Shown piece after piece: positions 7,195 through 15,754 of a stretch of DNA of 18,640 bases (its first letter is position 1; each line of letters starts with the position of its first letter). The notes under the pieces were generated by a model that saw only the letters and a program-made list of their open reading frames with translations, made no database searches and was not told the DNA's origin. Source of the DNA: Anaerolineales bacterium. GTDB taxonomy: Bacteria; Chloroflexota; Anaerolineae; 4572-78; J111. The stretch lies in contig JAAUSP010000081.1 in NCBI GenBank assembly GCA_012032575.1, forward strand, positions 1-18,640. The letters are read 5' to 3'. Both the position numbers and the translations under genes were made by a program.

Positions 7195-7818
7195 ATGGCC
7201 TTGGAACTCAGCGGCTTCTATTACCCCAACAAAATGGCCCGGCTTTATGTGTTGTCCATCGAGGGGTCTATCGGCTCGGCGGCGATGCAGAAGGTGTATG
7301 AATTGGCCGGGGTGCCGCCGGAGTTGTATCCGCCGCCCAACAATTTCGCCAAATCCTTTGATTTTGCCTACTACAGCGGCATCGGCGCGGCGTTGGAAAA
7401 GCTGTACGGCCTGCGCGGCGAACGCGGGCTGGCCCTGCACGCCGGTCGAGCCTCTTTTGCCGGCGGGTTGGCCGAGTTCGGCGCGGTGATCGGGGTAAGC
7501 GAACTTTCTTTCAAGGCCATCCCGGTCAAAGCCAAATTAAAAATCGGCTTGAAAGCCCTGGCCGAAACCTTCTCCAAATTCAGCGATGTCGTCGCCGATA
7601 TCTCCGAAGCCGACGAGTATTTCATTTACACCATTCGCCGCTGCCCCGGCTGTTGGGGTCGCAGCAGCAGCCGGCCCATTTGTTTCAACGCCGTCGGGGT
7701 GATCGAAGAAGGGCTGCGCTGGCTCAGCGACGGCAAAAGTTTCGCCGTCGAAGAAGTCAAGTGCCACGCCGTTGGGGATGAGTTTTGTGTCTTCCATATC
7801 CGCAAAGAACCTCTGTGA
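7195..7818 (+). CDS. V4R (4-vinyl reductase-type) domain protein 1
   Basis: A 207-residue soluble protein. Its C-terminal half is a V4R domain with the spaced cysteines RRCPGCWGRSS, RPIC, EEVKC and GDEFCVFHI. V4R domains bind small hydrophobic molecules and are found in BchJ-like and signalling proteins; a catalytic role is not implied. The ATG at 7195 is chosen because its first residues (MALELSGFYYPNKM) align with the start of the neighbouring paralogue (MASEKSGFYYPNKM). An upstream in-frame TTG at 7084 would add 37 residues encoding the repeat-rich leader. The N-terminal region (YYPNKM, PPNNFAKSFDF, LEKLYGLRGERGL, HAGRASF) is shared with the paralogue. A strong promoter lies upstream. The ligand is unknown. 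Confidence 0.8.
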   Translation: MALELSGFYYPNKMARLYVLSIEGSIGSAAMQKVYELAGVPPELYPPPNNFAKSFDFAYYSGIGAALEKLYGLRGERGLALHAGRASFAGGLAEFGAVIGVSELSFKAIPVKAKLKIGLKALAETFSKFSDVVADISEADEYFIYTIRRCPGCWGRSSSRPICFNAVGVIEEGLRWLSDGKSFAVEEVKCHAVGDEFCVFHIRKEPL

Positions 7819-7822
7819 AGAG

Positions 7823-7843
7823 AGTAGTCAGTAGTCAGTAGTC
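7823..7843. repeat. Three tandem AGTAGTC heptamers
   Basis: Three exact head-to-tail copies of AGTAGTC follow the V4R-1 stop. Short tandem heptamer repeats of this kind are known from cyanobacteria and appear in other environmental genomes. They lie in the spacer between the two V4R genes. Confidence 0.85.
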
Positions 7844-7876
7844 AGACTGGTCACTGGCGTCCGCCCCGTTCCTCAA

Positions 7877-7905
7877 TTGATTACCTTGCCATTCGATGGT
7901 ACAAT
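7877..7905 (+). promoter_or_regulatory. Promoter of the second V4R gene
   Basis: TTGATT (7877-7882), a 17-base spacer and TACAAT (7900-7905) predict a start near 7912 and a leader of about 34 bases. The promoter shows that the in-frame TTG at 7877 cannot be the translational start. Confidence 0.7.
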
Positions 7906-7945
7906 GGGCTATACATTCTCCCCGTTGACAATGGAGTTGGGCGGC

Positions 7946-8575
7946 ATGGCAAGCGAAAAAAGCGGCTTTTACTATCCCAATAAAATGGTCTACATCTATT
8001 TGACGGCGATTGAGGAGATGATTGGGACCGAAGCGATGCAGGCAGTCTTAAAAACAGCTAACCTGGCTCAGTTTATTAACAATTATCCACCCAACAATAT
8101 GGGCCGGGAGTTTGATTTTACCGATTTCAGCGCCATCGGAACGGCGCTGGAAAAGCTGTATGGCCCGCGTGGAGAGCGAGGATTGGGTACGCATGCCGGC
8201 AAAGCCAGTTTTAACCAGGGGGTGGCCGAGTTTGGCTCGCTGGGTGGTTTGGGCGAACTGGCCGCGAAAACTCTCTCTCCGCAAGCAAAAATCAAAGTTG
8301 GCCTTAGAGCTATGGCCGAAGCCTTTAGCAAATTCAGCGATCAACAAACTAGCGTAACCGAAACCGATAGTCACTTTATTTACACCATTCGCCGCTGCCC
8401 CGTCTGTTGGGGACGGAGCAGCACCCGCTCTGTTTGTTATATTGCCACCAGTCTTATTCAGGAAGGTCTGTGCTGGATGAATAATGGGCAGAAGTTTGAT
8501 GTTGAAGAAGTGGCCTGCTGCGCCACCGGCGCTGAGGCTTGTGTCTTTCAGATAAAAAAAGAGCCATTGAAGTAG
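7946..8575 (+). CDS. V4R (4-vinyl reductase-type) domain protein 2
   Basis: A 209-residue paralogue of the preceding gene. The shared landmarks in order are SGFYYPNKM, PPNNMGREFDF, LEKLYGPRGERGL, THAGKASF, AMAEAFSKFSD, the V4R signature RRCPVCWGRSSTRSVC, then EEVACC and ACVFQIKKEP. The five V4R-region cysteines are conserved in both copies. The ATG at 7946 follows GGAG (7933-7936) at 9 bases and lies downstream of a predicted promoter. The copies differ at many positions, so the duplication is not recent. Two independently promoted V4R proteins followed by a protein kinase suggest paired sensors or subunits of a dimer, but no function can be assigned from sequence. Confidence 0.82.
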   Translation: MASEKSGFYYPNKMVYIYLTAIEEMIGTEAMQAVLKTANLAQFINNYPPNNMGREFDFTDFSAIGTALEKLYGPRGERGLGTHAGKASFNQGVAEFGSLGGLGELAAKTLSPQAKIKVGLRAMAEAFSKFSDQQTSVTETDSHFIYTIRRCPVCWGRSSTRSVCYIATSLIQEGLCWMNNGQKFDVEEVACCATGAEACVFQIKKEPLK

Positions 8576-8593
8576 GTAAAATTCAAAATACGC

Positions 8594-8622
8594 TTGACAT
8601 TCCCCGCAACCCAACTTACAAT
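8594..8622 (+). promoter_or_regulatory. Promoter of the Ser/Thr kinase gene
   Basis: Consensus TTGACA (8594-8599), a 17-base spacer and TACAAT (8617-8622) give a start near 8629, about 40 bases before the kinase start codon. The -10 hexamer is the same as at the two V4R promoters. Confidence 0.75.
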
Positions 8623-8669
8623 CAATCAATTAATCCCACCATTTAGACCACTCGCAGCGGAGGTATAGC

Positions 8670-10388
8670 TTGTTGGCTCCCGGTCAAAAGCTGTTTGAAT
8701 ATGAAATTGTGCGACTGCTGGGCCAGGGCGGTTTTGCCGCCGTGTTCGAGGCCCAGGACCGGATTCTGGATCGCCGGGTAGCCATTAAACAACTGCTGCT
8801 GGACAAAGCCACCGACGAAAAGTCGGTCAAACGCTTTCTGCAAGAAGCGCGGATTGCCGCCGCGCTGGAACACCCCAATGTTGTCTCCATCTACGCCATG
8901 CGCGTCGAAGCCAAACTTTTTTACATCATCATGGAGTATCTGCCCGGCGGCAGCCTGCGCGATTTGCTCAACCAACAGGGCAAACTGCCGCTGGGGCAGG
9001 CCGTTCATATGGCCATTGGCATTTGTGAAGGGCTGGCGAAATTCCACGCCAAAGGGATTGTCCACCGTGATATTAAAGCCGAAAATATCCTGCTGACCGC
9101 CGATGGCCGGCCTAAAGTGGCCGATTTCGGGATTGCCCACGTGCCGGAGGCGGCCGGCGGATTGGGTCTGACCCAGGTCGGCTTTCAACCCAGCACCCTG
9201 CTTTATAGTTCGCCGGAACAGGTGCGGGGCGAGCCGGTTGACGCCCGCAGCGACGTATATCAGATTGGCGAACTGCTTTACATGATGCTGGCCGGGCAGC
9301 ATTACATTGATATTGTTGCCCTTGAGGAACAGGCCATTACGATGGGCGGGACCAACCAGTTTCGCTCGCAAGCCAAATTGTATGAACTGCTGGAGCGGGC
9401 CATTTGTGACGAGATGCCGGCCGGTCTGGCCCAACTGTGGCGCGAGGTCGGGGCGCTGGCCGAGGTGGTCGAAACGGCCCTGCTCAAAAACAAGGGCGAC
9501 CGCTTTCAGGATGCCGGCGAGTTTGCCGCCACCCTCAAAACCCTCAGCATCAATACCACCCCCGTCACCGCCGAAGCCAGTGAATTGGTGATTCAAGACT
9601 CGCGGGCCTATAACAAGCGCGGTCTGGCCTATGTCAGCACGCGCAATTATGAACAGGCAATTGTAGATTTTACCAAGGCGATTACTCTCGATGCGGAGTA
9701 CGCCGAAGCCTACAACAACCGCAGCACAGCCCACCTGCTGATGGATAATTACGGCCAGGCCGTGGTGGATTGCACTCGCGCGTTAGATCTGGCTCCCAAC
9801 TTTGTCGCCGCTTATGTCAATCGGGGCATGGCTTATACCGGCCTGCGCGAGTACAAACAAGCCCTGACCGATTACGACAAAGCGGTAGATTTGGCCCCGC
9901 AGAATGTCTACGCTTATTATAACCGGGCCAATACCTACCTGTGGATGGACAAATACAAAGAAGCCATCGAGGATTACAACCAGACGATTGCTCTCAAGCC
10001 CGAATTTGTCGCCGCTTATGTCAATCGGGGCCTGGTACATGGCGAACTGAAGCAACACCAGCAAGCCCTGGCCGATTACACCCAGGCCATCGAACTAAAT
10101 CCTGATTATGTCTATGCCTATTACAATCGGGCCAATCTGCACCGGGAACTCAATAACCATCAGCAGGCGATTGCCGATTACAGCAAAGTGGTTGAGTTAA
10201 ACCCGGAGCATCGGTATGTTTATGAGAATCGGGGGGATGTTTATGCGGCCATCGGCGATGAAGAACGCGCCTCGGATGATTACACCAAGATTATTGTCCA
10301 AACTTCCTCGATCCATCCCAAACGCCTGAGCGTAGCCCGCAGCATGTTGATGCCGGCCACCCCGCTCGATTTTCTGACTCGGGAGTAA
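8670..10388 (+). CDS. Ser/Thr protein kinase with C-terminal TPR repeats
   Basis: A 572-residue cytoplasmic protein. Residues ~10-280 form a Hanks-type kinase with the glycine loop LGQGGFAAVF (17-26), VAIK Lys40, the helix-C Glu59, HRDIKAEN (132-139), DFG (152-154) and a YSSPEQ motif in place of APE. All catalytic residues are present. Residues ~310-550 hold about seven TPR units (AYNNRSTAHLL, AYVNRGMAYTG, AYYNRANTYLW and so on), a scaffold for protein partners. No membrane helix is seen, unlike PknB-type receptors. The start is TTG: a strong GGAGGT (8659-8664) precedes TTG codons at 8670 and 8673, and the second has the more usual spacing. The gene has its own promoter and probably co-transcribes with the next gene, 35 bases downstream. 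Substrates are unknown. Confidence 0.93.
   Translation: MLAPGQKLFEYEIVRLLGQGGFAAVFEAQDRILDRRVAIKQLLLDKATDEKSVKRFLQEARIAAALEHPNVVSIYAMRVEAKLFYIIMEYLPGGSLRDLLNQQGKLPLGQAVHMAIGICEGLAKFHAKGIVHRDIKAENILLTADGRPKVADFGIAHVPEAAGGLGLTQVGFQPSTLLYSSPEQVRGEPVDARSDVYQIGELLYMMLAGQHYIDIVALEEQAITMGGTNQFRSQAKLYELLERAICDEMPAGLAQLWREVGALAEVVETALLKNKGDRFQDAGEFAATLKTLSINTTPVTAEASELVIQDSRAYNKRGLAYVSTRNYEQAIVDFTKAITLDAEYAEAYNNRSTAHLLMDNYGQAVVDCTRALDLAPNFVAAYVNRGMAYTGLREYKQALTDYDKAVDLAPQNVYAYYNRANTYLWMDKYKEAIEDYNQTIALKPEFVAAYVNRGLVHGELKQHQQALADYTQAIELNPDYVYAYYNRANLHRELNNHQQAIADYSKVVELNPEHRYVYENRGDVYAAIGDEERASDDYTKIIVQTSSIHPKRLSVARSMLMPATPLDFLTRE
9801..10031 (+). repeat. Two-TPR internal duplication (204-bp period)
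   Basis: A 27-base segment starting at 9801 (TTTGTCGCCGCTTATG...) recurs exactly at 10005, an offset of 204 bases, which equals two 34-residue TPR units. The alternating TPRs (AYVNRG and AYYNRAN types) show the same pairing at the protein level, indicating growth of the array by a two-unit duplication. Confidence 0.75.
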
Positions 10389-10423
10389 AATTCCAACAGG
10401 ACTCGAGTCAGTGATAGACCCCT

Positions 10424-11431
10424 ATGAATTTATTCAATCGTTTCAAAAGTTTATTTGAGTCTTCCACGCCATCGCCGGCAATTCAGCCGCTTGACTATGC
10501 CCCGCGCCCACTCGTTTATCCCTCTGCTGTTTACACCATCCCCACCCTGGTGATCAGTTATTTTCCGGTCAAAAATGGCCGAATTGACCGGGCCATTACC
10601 GGCGATGTTGACGCCTCTCTTGATGGAATTCGCCGCCACACCGAGCAGACCACGCGGCGGGTGGTCGAGTCTTTGGAAACGGGCAGTATTTATCACGGCT
10701 ACAAAGACCCCGCGGCGCAGCCCAGCCTGCGGTATGAACTGGTCGAAAAGCTGGAATTTCTGGAACCGCTCCCAACCTATGCCAAGCCCCGCCATCGCGT
10801 GCCGATGACCGATTACAATGCGATCATGCAGCGGGTCAATCTGCGTTACTGGGTAGAGGAACGGGGCATCAAAGAGGTCTGGCTGTGGGGCTACCACGGC
10901 GGGGTGATTGACTTGTGGGAGTCGAACATGGCCGGGCCGTATGGCGACATCAGCAACAGCGACCGTGATCCGCACGATTTGCCGGTATTCGGCCAAACTT
11001 ATACTGTGTATCACTACAATTACGGGCGCGGCCCTTCGGAAGCGGTAGAGGACCACATGCACCAGATCGAAGCGGTGCTGCGGCATATAGACCCGCATCT
11101 GTTCTGGGATAAATTTGTCGGTCAGGTAGGCGAAGGGCGCTGCGGCTGGGCGCACTACCCCCCCAACGGCCAGCGGGATTATGATTGGGCCAATCCCACC
11201 TACATTTTGACCGATATTGAAGATTGGACGCCGGAAGGAAACGGCGCTCAACAGCGTCTCAATTGTAACCGCTGGCGCGGCGACAGCCTGACCTGGTTTA
11301 TCTACTGGATGCAAAACCTGCCGGGAGCCGACAATGGCTTAACCTTCCAGGGTCGCCCTTTGACCAACTGGTGGACCTTTATCGGCGATTTTGACGGGGC
11401 CAGGGCGAAAGGATTGGGATTGGTGCGGTAG
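10424..11431 (+). CDS. Conserved protein of unknown function (His/Trp/Tyr-rich)
   Basis: A 335-residue protein that I cannot assign to a named family, although its motifs look like those of a conserved uncharacterised bacterial protein. The centre and C-terminus are rich in aromatic and histidine motifs: VWLWGYHGGVIDLWESNM, GPYGDISNSDRDPHDLP, YTVYHYNYGRG, EDHMHQIEA, GRCGWAHYPPNG, YILTDIEDW and LTWFIYWMQNLPG. Clustered His, Asp and Glu residues could form a metal or sugar-binding site, but this is speculative. No signal peptide or membrane helix is evident; the N-terminus is MNLFNRFKSLFESS. The ATG lies 35 bases after the kinase stop with no clear Shine-Dalgarno or promoter between, so co-transcription with the kinase is likely. 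A short palindrome overlaps its stop. Confidence 0.75.
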   Translation: MNLFNRFKSLFESSTPSPAIQPLDYAPRPLVYPSAVYTIPTLVISYFPVKNGRIDRAITGDVDASLDGIRRHTEQTTRRVVESLETGSIYHGYKDPAAQPSLRYELVEKLEFLEPLPTYAKPRHRVPMTDYNAIMQRVNLRYWVEERGIKEVWLWGYHGGVIDLWESNMAGPYGDISNSDRDPHDLPVFGQTYTVYHYNYGRGPSEAVEDHMHQIEAVLRHIDPHLFWDKFVGQVGEGRCGWAHYPPNGQRDYDWANPTYILTDIEDWTPEGNGAQQRLNCNRWRGDSLTWFIYWMQNLPGADNGLTFQGRPLTNWWTFIGDFDGARAKGLGLVR

Positions 11432-11450
11432 GGCAAACTTAAGTTTGTCC
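11431..11450. repeat. Palindrome at the 3' end of the unknown gene
   Basis: CAAACTTAAGTTTG (11434-11447) is a perfect 14-bp palindrome, extended to 10 bp per arm by GGG/TCC with one wobble. There is no T-tract after it, so a rho-independent terminator is not supported. It may be a dispersed palindromic repeat or a protein-binding site. Confidence 0.6.
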
Positions 11451-11464
11451 GTAACTACTCAACC

Positions 11465-11552
11465 ATGTCATTTCGACCGAAGGGAGAAATCTCCGAGGCC
11501 GATGTAGCGCGGTAGAGACGCTTCGCGTCGGCCTACGGCCTCGAAATGACAT
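11465..11552. mobile_element. 88-bp MITE/REP-like palindromic element
   Basis: ATGTCATTTCGA (11465-11476) and TCGAAATGACAT (11541-11552) are perfect 12-bp terminal inverted repeats. Nested inside are CGAGGCC (11494-11500) with GGCCTCG (11537-11543) and a central hairpin GACGC-TTC-GCGTC (11517-11529). The left end continues as CCGAAGGGAGAAATCTC, a sequence type I recognise from dispersed bacterial intergenic repeats. It encodes nothing and ends 11 bases before the histidine kinase ATG. Confidence 0.75.
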
Positions 11553-11563
11553 AAGGTCGGCGG

Positions 11564-14500
11564 ATGAAAGACAAAGCCAAAACCAAAGCGCAACTTCTGG
11601 CCGAAGTGGCAGCCTTGCGGACGCGAGTGGCCGAACTGGAAGCCGCTGCTGCCGCTAAGCCCATTGAACAACACCCCAGTCAGCTTGAAACCCTGCGCCA
11701 AATTGGGCTGGAATTAACCAGTGAATTAAATTTGGAGGTTCTTCTCCGTTCGATTGTTTCACGGGCGGTTGAATTACTGGGTGGCGCTACGGGCAGTCTT
11801 TTTCTTTACCGGCCGGAGCGAGACGTGCTGGAAGTTGCGGTCACCCTGAGCGGCCAAAACATAGGCGCTATCCTTGAACGCGGTGAGGGAATTTCTGGAA
11901 AAATTTGGGAAACACGGCAGCCGGTTATTGTCGAAAATTATCAAACCTGGCCGGGACGCTCGGCCAGGTTTGCGAGCCGGGATTTTACCACAGCTATCGG
12001 CGTGCCTATTCAGTGGGGGGCCGAGTTTTCTGGGGGTGCTGATAGTGGTGAGTCGCCCCACACCGTTTGGGCCAGCCGAGGCGACCCTGCTCGGCATGCT
12101 GGCTACTCAGGCGGCCATTGCCATCCGCAACACCCAGTTGATAAACTCACTACAACAAAGTGAAGCGCGTTATCGGGGCTTGTTTGAGGAGTCGCCTATT
12201 TCCCTGTGGGAAGAAGATTTCTCGGCGGTTAAAGCGTATTTAGATGGGGTACGCGCCGAAGGGATTACTGATTTTGCAGCCTATTTTGAGCAGCACCCGG
12301 CTGAAATCCAGCGGTGTGCCGAAATGGTCAGAGTGATAGATGTCAATCGGGCTACACTCAAATTATATCGCCTCAGCCATAAAAAAGAACTGCACAACCT
12401 GGGACAAACTCTAAACCCTGATGAATTGAATAACTTTAAAGCAGAACTGCTGGCGATTACCAACGGCGAAGTTCGATTTAAAGGCGAAAACCTTACCGAT
12501 CTTCTGTTGAGTCAGGACAAGATTTTTGTCAATCTTAGCTGGTCGGTGGCTCCCGGTTATGAGGCTACTTATGCCAGAGTTTTGGTTTCACTGGTGGATG
12601 TGACCGAACATAAACAGGCGGAAGAGGAAAGCCAACGGCGGCTGGCCGAGTTGGAGGCACTTGGGCAAATTAGCCTGGAACTAAGCGCCGAACTTGATTT
12701 GGACACCCTGCTCAATTCTATTGTTTTACGCGCTACCGAATTGTTTGAAGCAAAGTTAGGCGGCATCTACCTCTATCGGCCCGAGGCCGATGTTTTGGAG
12801 TTAGCCATAGCGACAGGCAGCCCGCAAGGGCGCGTGGCCTGGTCTTGCATCGCGGTGAAGGAGTGTCGGGCAAAGTTTGGGAAACAGGCCGCCCCTTGAT
12901 TATAGATGATTATCAAAGCTGGGGCGGTCACGCCGCCGTTTATAAAAGTTATCCTTTTACCACTGTTATGGGGGTCCCAATTCAGCTAAGCCAGGAGTTT
13001 TTAGGAGTTTTGAATGTGGTCAACCGGCCAACCCCTTTCTCCCCCGGCGATGTTGAACTGTTAAGCCTGTTTGCCACTCAGGCCGCCATTGCCATCCGTA
13101 ACGCCCAGTTAGTGGATTCGCTGCAAGAAAGCGAGCAGAGTTATAAAAAGCTTTTTGCCATTGAACGGCGGCAGGCCCAAGAATTGTATTTGTTGGAACA
13201 AGTACGAGCCGCTCTGGCCGCCGAGTTGGATTTACCGGCTATTTTGCGCACCATTGTCGAGACAATTGCCAAAACATTTGGTTACACCCAGGTTAGTATT
13301 TATTTACTTGAGGGGGGTGTTTCGGTGTTACAACATCAGGTTGGGTATCATCGGGTGCTGGATCGTATTCCCATTACCGAGGGGATTTCCGGGCAAGTGG
13401 TGCGTACCGGCCAACCCATCCTGGTCAAAGATGTCCGCATCCACCCAGATTTCTTAGGTGCGATTGAGGGGCTTAACTCTGAAATTTGTGTACCGCTGTT
13501 CGACCAGGGGCAGGTGGTGGGCTTTTTTAATATCGAGAGCAGCCAGGAAGTAACGTTGGATGAGGCGGACCTGCGTTTGATGATTGCTCTGAGCGAGCAA
13601 ATTAACCTGGCCATTGGCCGCGCCCGGCTTTATAACGAAGCCAAAGAGAGCGCCGAACGGTTTCGGCAATTGGCCGAAAATATCCAAGATGTTTTCTGGA
13701 TGACCGATCTGGCCGGTACCGAAACAATTTATGTCAGCCCGGCTTATGGAGAGATGTGGGGGCGACCCTTGTCCAGCATTTATGAGCGGCCACGTTCCTG
13801 GCTTGAAGCGGTCCACCGGGAGGATCGAGCCAGAGTGGAGGCTTATTTTGACAGCCAGGAAAGAACCAATGGACCAACTTTGAAGGAATATCGGCTTGTG
13901 CAGCCTGACGGCGCAGTGCGCTGGGTACGGGAGCGCAGCTTTCCTGTTTTGAATGAGTCGGGTGAAGTTTATCGGGTAGCCGGGATTGTTGAAGATATTA
14001 CCCAGCGCCGGCAGACCGAGGAAGCGCTGCGCCAGAGTGAGGAACGGTTCCGTGGCTTATTTGAAGGCTCGCCTATCCCTCTCTGGGAAGAAGATTTTTC
14101 GGCGGTTAAAGCCTATCTGGACCAACTGCGCGCTGAGGGTGTTACGGATTTTGAAGCCTACTTTGCCCAGCACCCGGAGGAAGTAAGTTACTGCGGCGCC
14201 CTGGTCAAATTTATTGACGCCAATCAGGCCGCACTCAAACTTGATCAGGTCAACACCAAAGCCGAACTGGCCAGTTTGTTTCAGCAGATTATTCAGAATA
14301 CGCCCAAGTCATTTACCCGAGAATTACTGACTATTGCCGCCGGCAAAACGAAGCTTGAAACCGAGCAGTTTACGAATGTTATTAACCCGGCTGAAGCCCA
14401 TCATGTCATTATAAACTGGTCCGTGATGCCCAGCTACGAAGAAAATTATGCCCAGGTTCTGGTGGGGGTGTTTGACATCACTAATCGCAAGCGCGCCGAA

Positions 14501-15754
14501 CAAGCGCTTCAGGAGAGCGAGCAGCGGTATCGTGAGTTGGCCCAACAAAACGCCGCGCTTTATACCGAAAGCCAGAAGCGACTCGCCGAGCAAACGGCCT
14601 TACTGCGGGCGACCACCGTCATCTCATCTTCCCTGGATTTGGCCACGGTTTTGAAATCCCTGGCCGAACAGATAGGCTTGGCGGTAGATGCCACCAGCGC
14701 CTATATTTGTAGTTACGAGGCTGAGACAAAAACCAGCAAGATCCTGGCTGAATATTTTAGCCCGCATGCTTCGGCGGCGGAACAGGTATCGGACCTGGGC
14801 GTTGTTTATTCTATCCCGCGTGATTTACCCGCTGTTTTTAACTTTATTCAATCTGATAAACCCACTCAAGCCCAGCATGTTGATGACCCCGACCTGCCCG
14901 AAGCCGAAAGATATCATCTGCAACAATTTGGGGCATGCAGTACCCTTCTGTTTCGCCTCCAGGTTAGTCATCAGTTGCTGGGGTATGCCGCCTTGTGGGA
15001 AAGCCGGCGGCGGCGCGAATTTACGGTTGATGAGATTGCCTTGTGTCAGGGAATTGCCCAGCAGGCAGCTATCGCCATCCAGAATGCGCGCTTGCTGGAG
15101 CAGGCCCGCCACGATGCCGAAACCAAAGCGATCTTGCTCAAGGAAGTCAATCATCGCGTTAAAAATAATTTGACCACCATTATCGGCTTGCTTTATGCCG
15201 AAAGGCGTCATCAAAACCACACCGGCCAGCCGGCCAATTTTAACGAAATCATTCGGAATTTGATCAATCGTGTGCATGGCCTGTCTACCGTACACAGCCT
15301 GCTTTCCGCCACAGAGTGGTCTCCCCTGGCCCTGAGCGAATTGGCTCATCAGGTTGTCACCTCAACGTTGCAAAGTTTAGCCTCGGACAGGCAGGTTGTG
15401 GTTGAAGTTCCGTCGTCAGCGGTGTTGGTTACCCCTCAGCAGGCCAATAACCTGGCCCTGATTATTAATGAATTAACAACCAATGCGATTAAGTATGGTT
15501 TGAGGGATAATGAACCCTTTCAGATTACCATTAATGTTAGGCAGGAAGATAAACTGATCCTGTTTGAATTTAGAAACAGCGGTCCCGGCTACCCCCCCGA
15601 AGTTCTGAGCCTGGAGCGCCATAGCGTAGGCATGTATTTGATTCAAAACCTGGTGCATAAGGGCTTGTATGGCCAGATAAACCTGCATAATGAGGGAGGG
15701 GCCGTGGCGACGATTTGTTTTCCGGCCTCGCTGCCCCTGAGAGGAAAAGTATGA
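11564..15754 (+). CDS. Cytoplasmic multi-GAF/PAS HisKA_2 histidine kinase, frame broken twice as sequenced
   Basis: One gene is split into frames ending near 12030 and 12830. Removing one T from TTTT (12026-12029) gives GAEFLGVLIVV, matching the paralogous QEFLGVLNVV. Adding one G to GGG (12828-12830) gives SPQGARGLVLHRGEGVSG. The repaired product has about 1396 residues. Approximate order: coiled coil 5-40, GAF 45-195, PAS 200-350, GAF 360-505, GAF 540-690, PAS 700-820, PAS 829-985, GAF 1013-1180, HisKA_2 with KEVNHRVKNN (phospho-acceptor His ~1197), and HATPase with NNLALIINELTTNAIKYG and FRNSGPGYP. No membrane helices are seen, so it should sense cytoplasmic or diffusible signals. AAGG (11553-11556) precedes the ATG by 7 bases, just after a MITE-like element. 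The stop overlaps the response regulator start. Confidence 0.85.

Noticed and set aside
8643..9734. 363-codon minus-strand frame opposite the kinase
   Set aside because: The plus strand carries all the kinase motifs in order; the antisense product has no recognisable domain.
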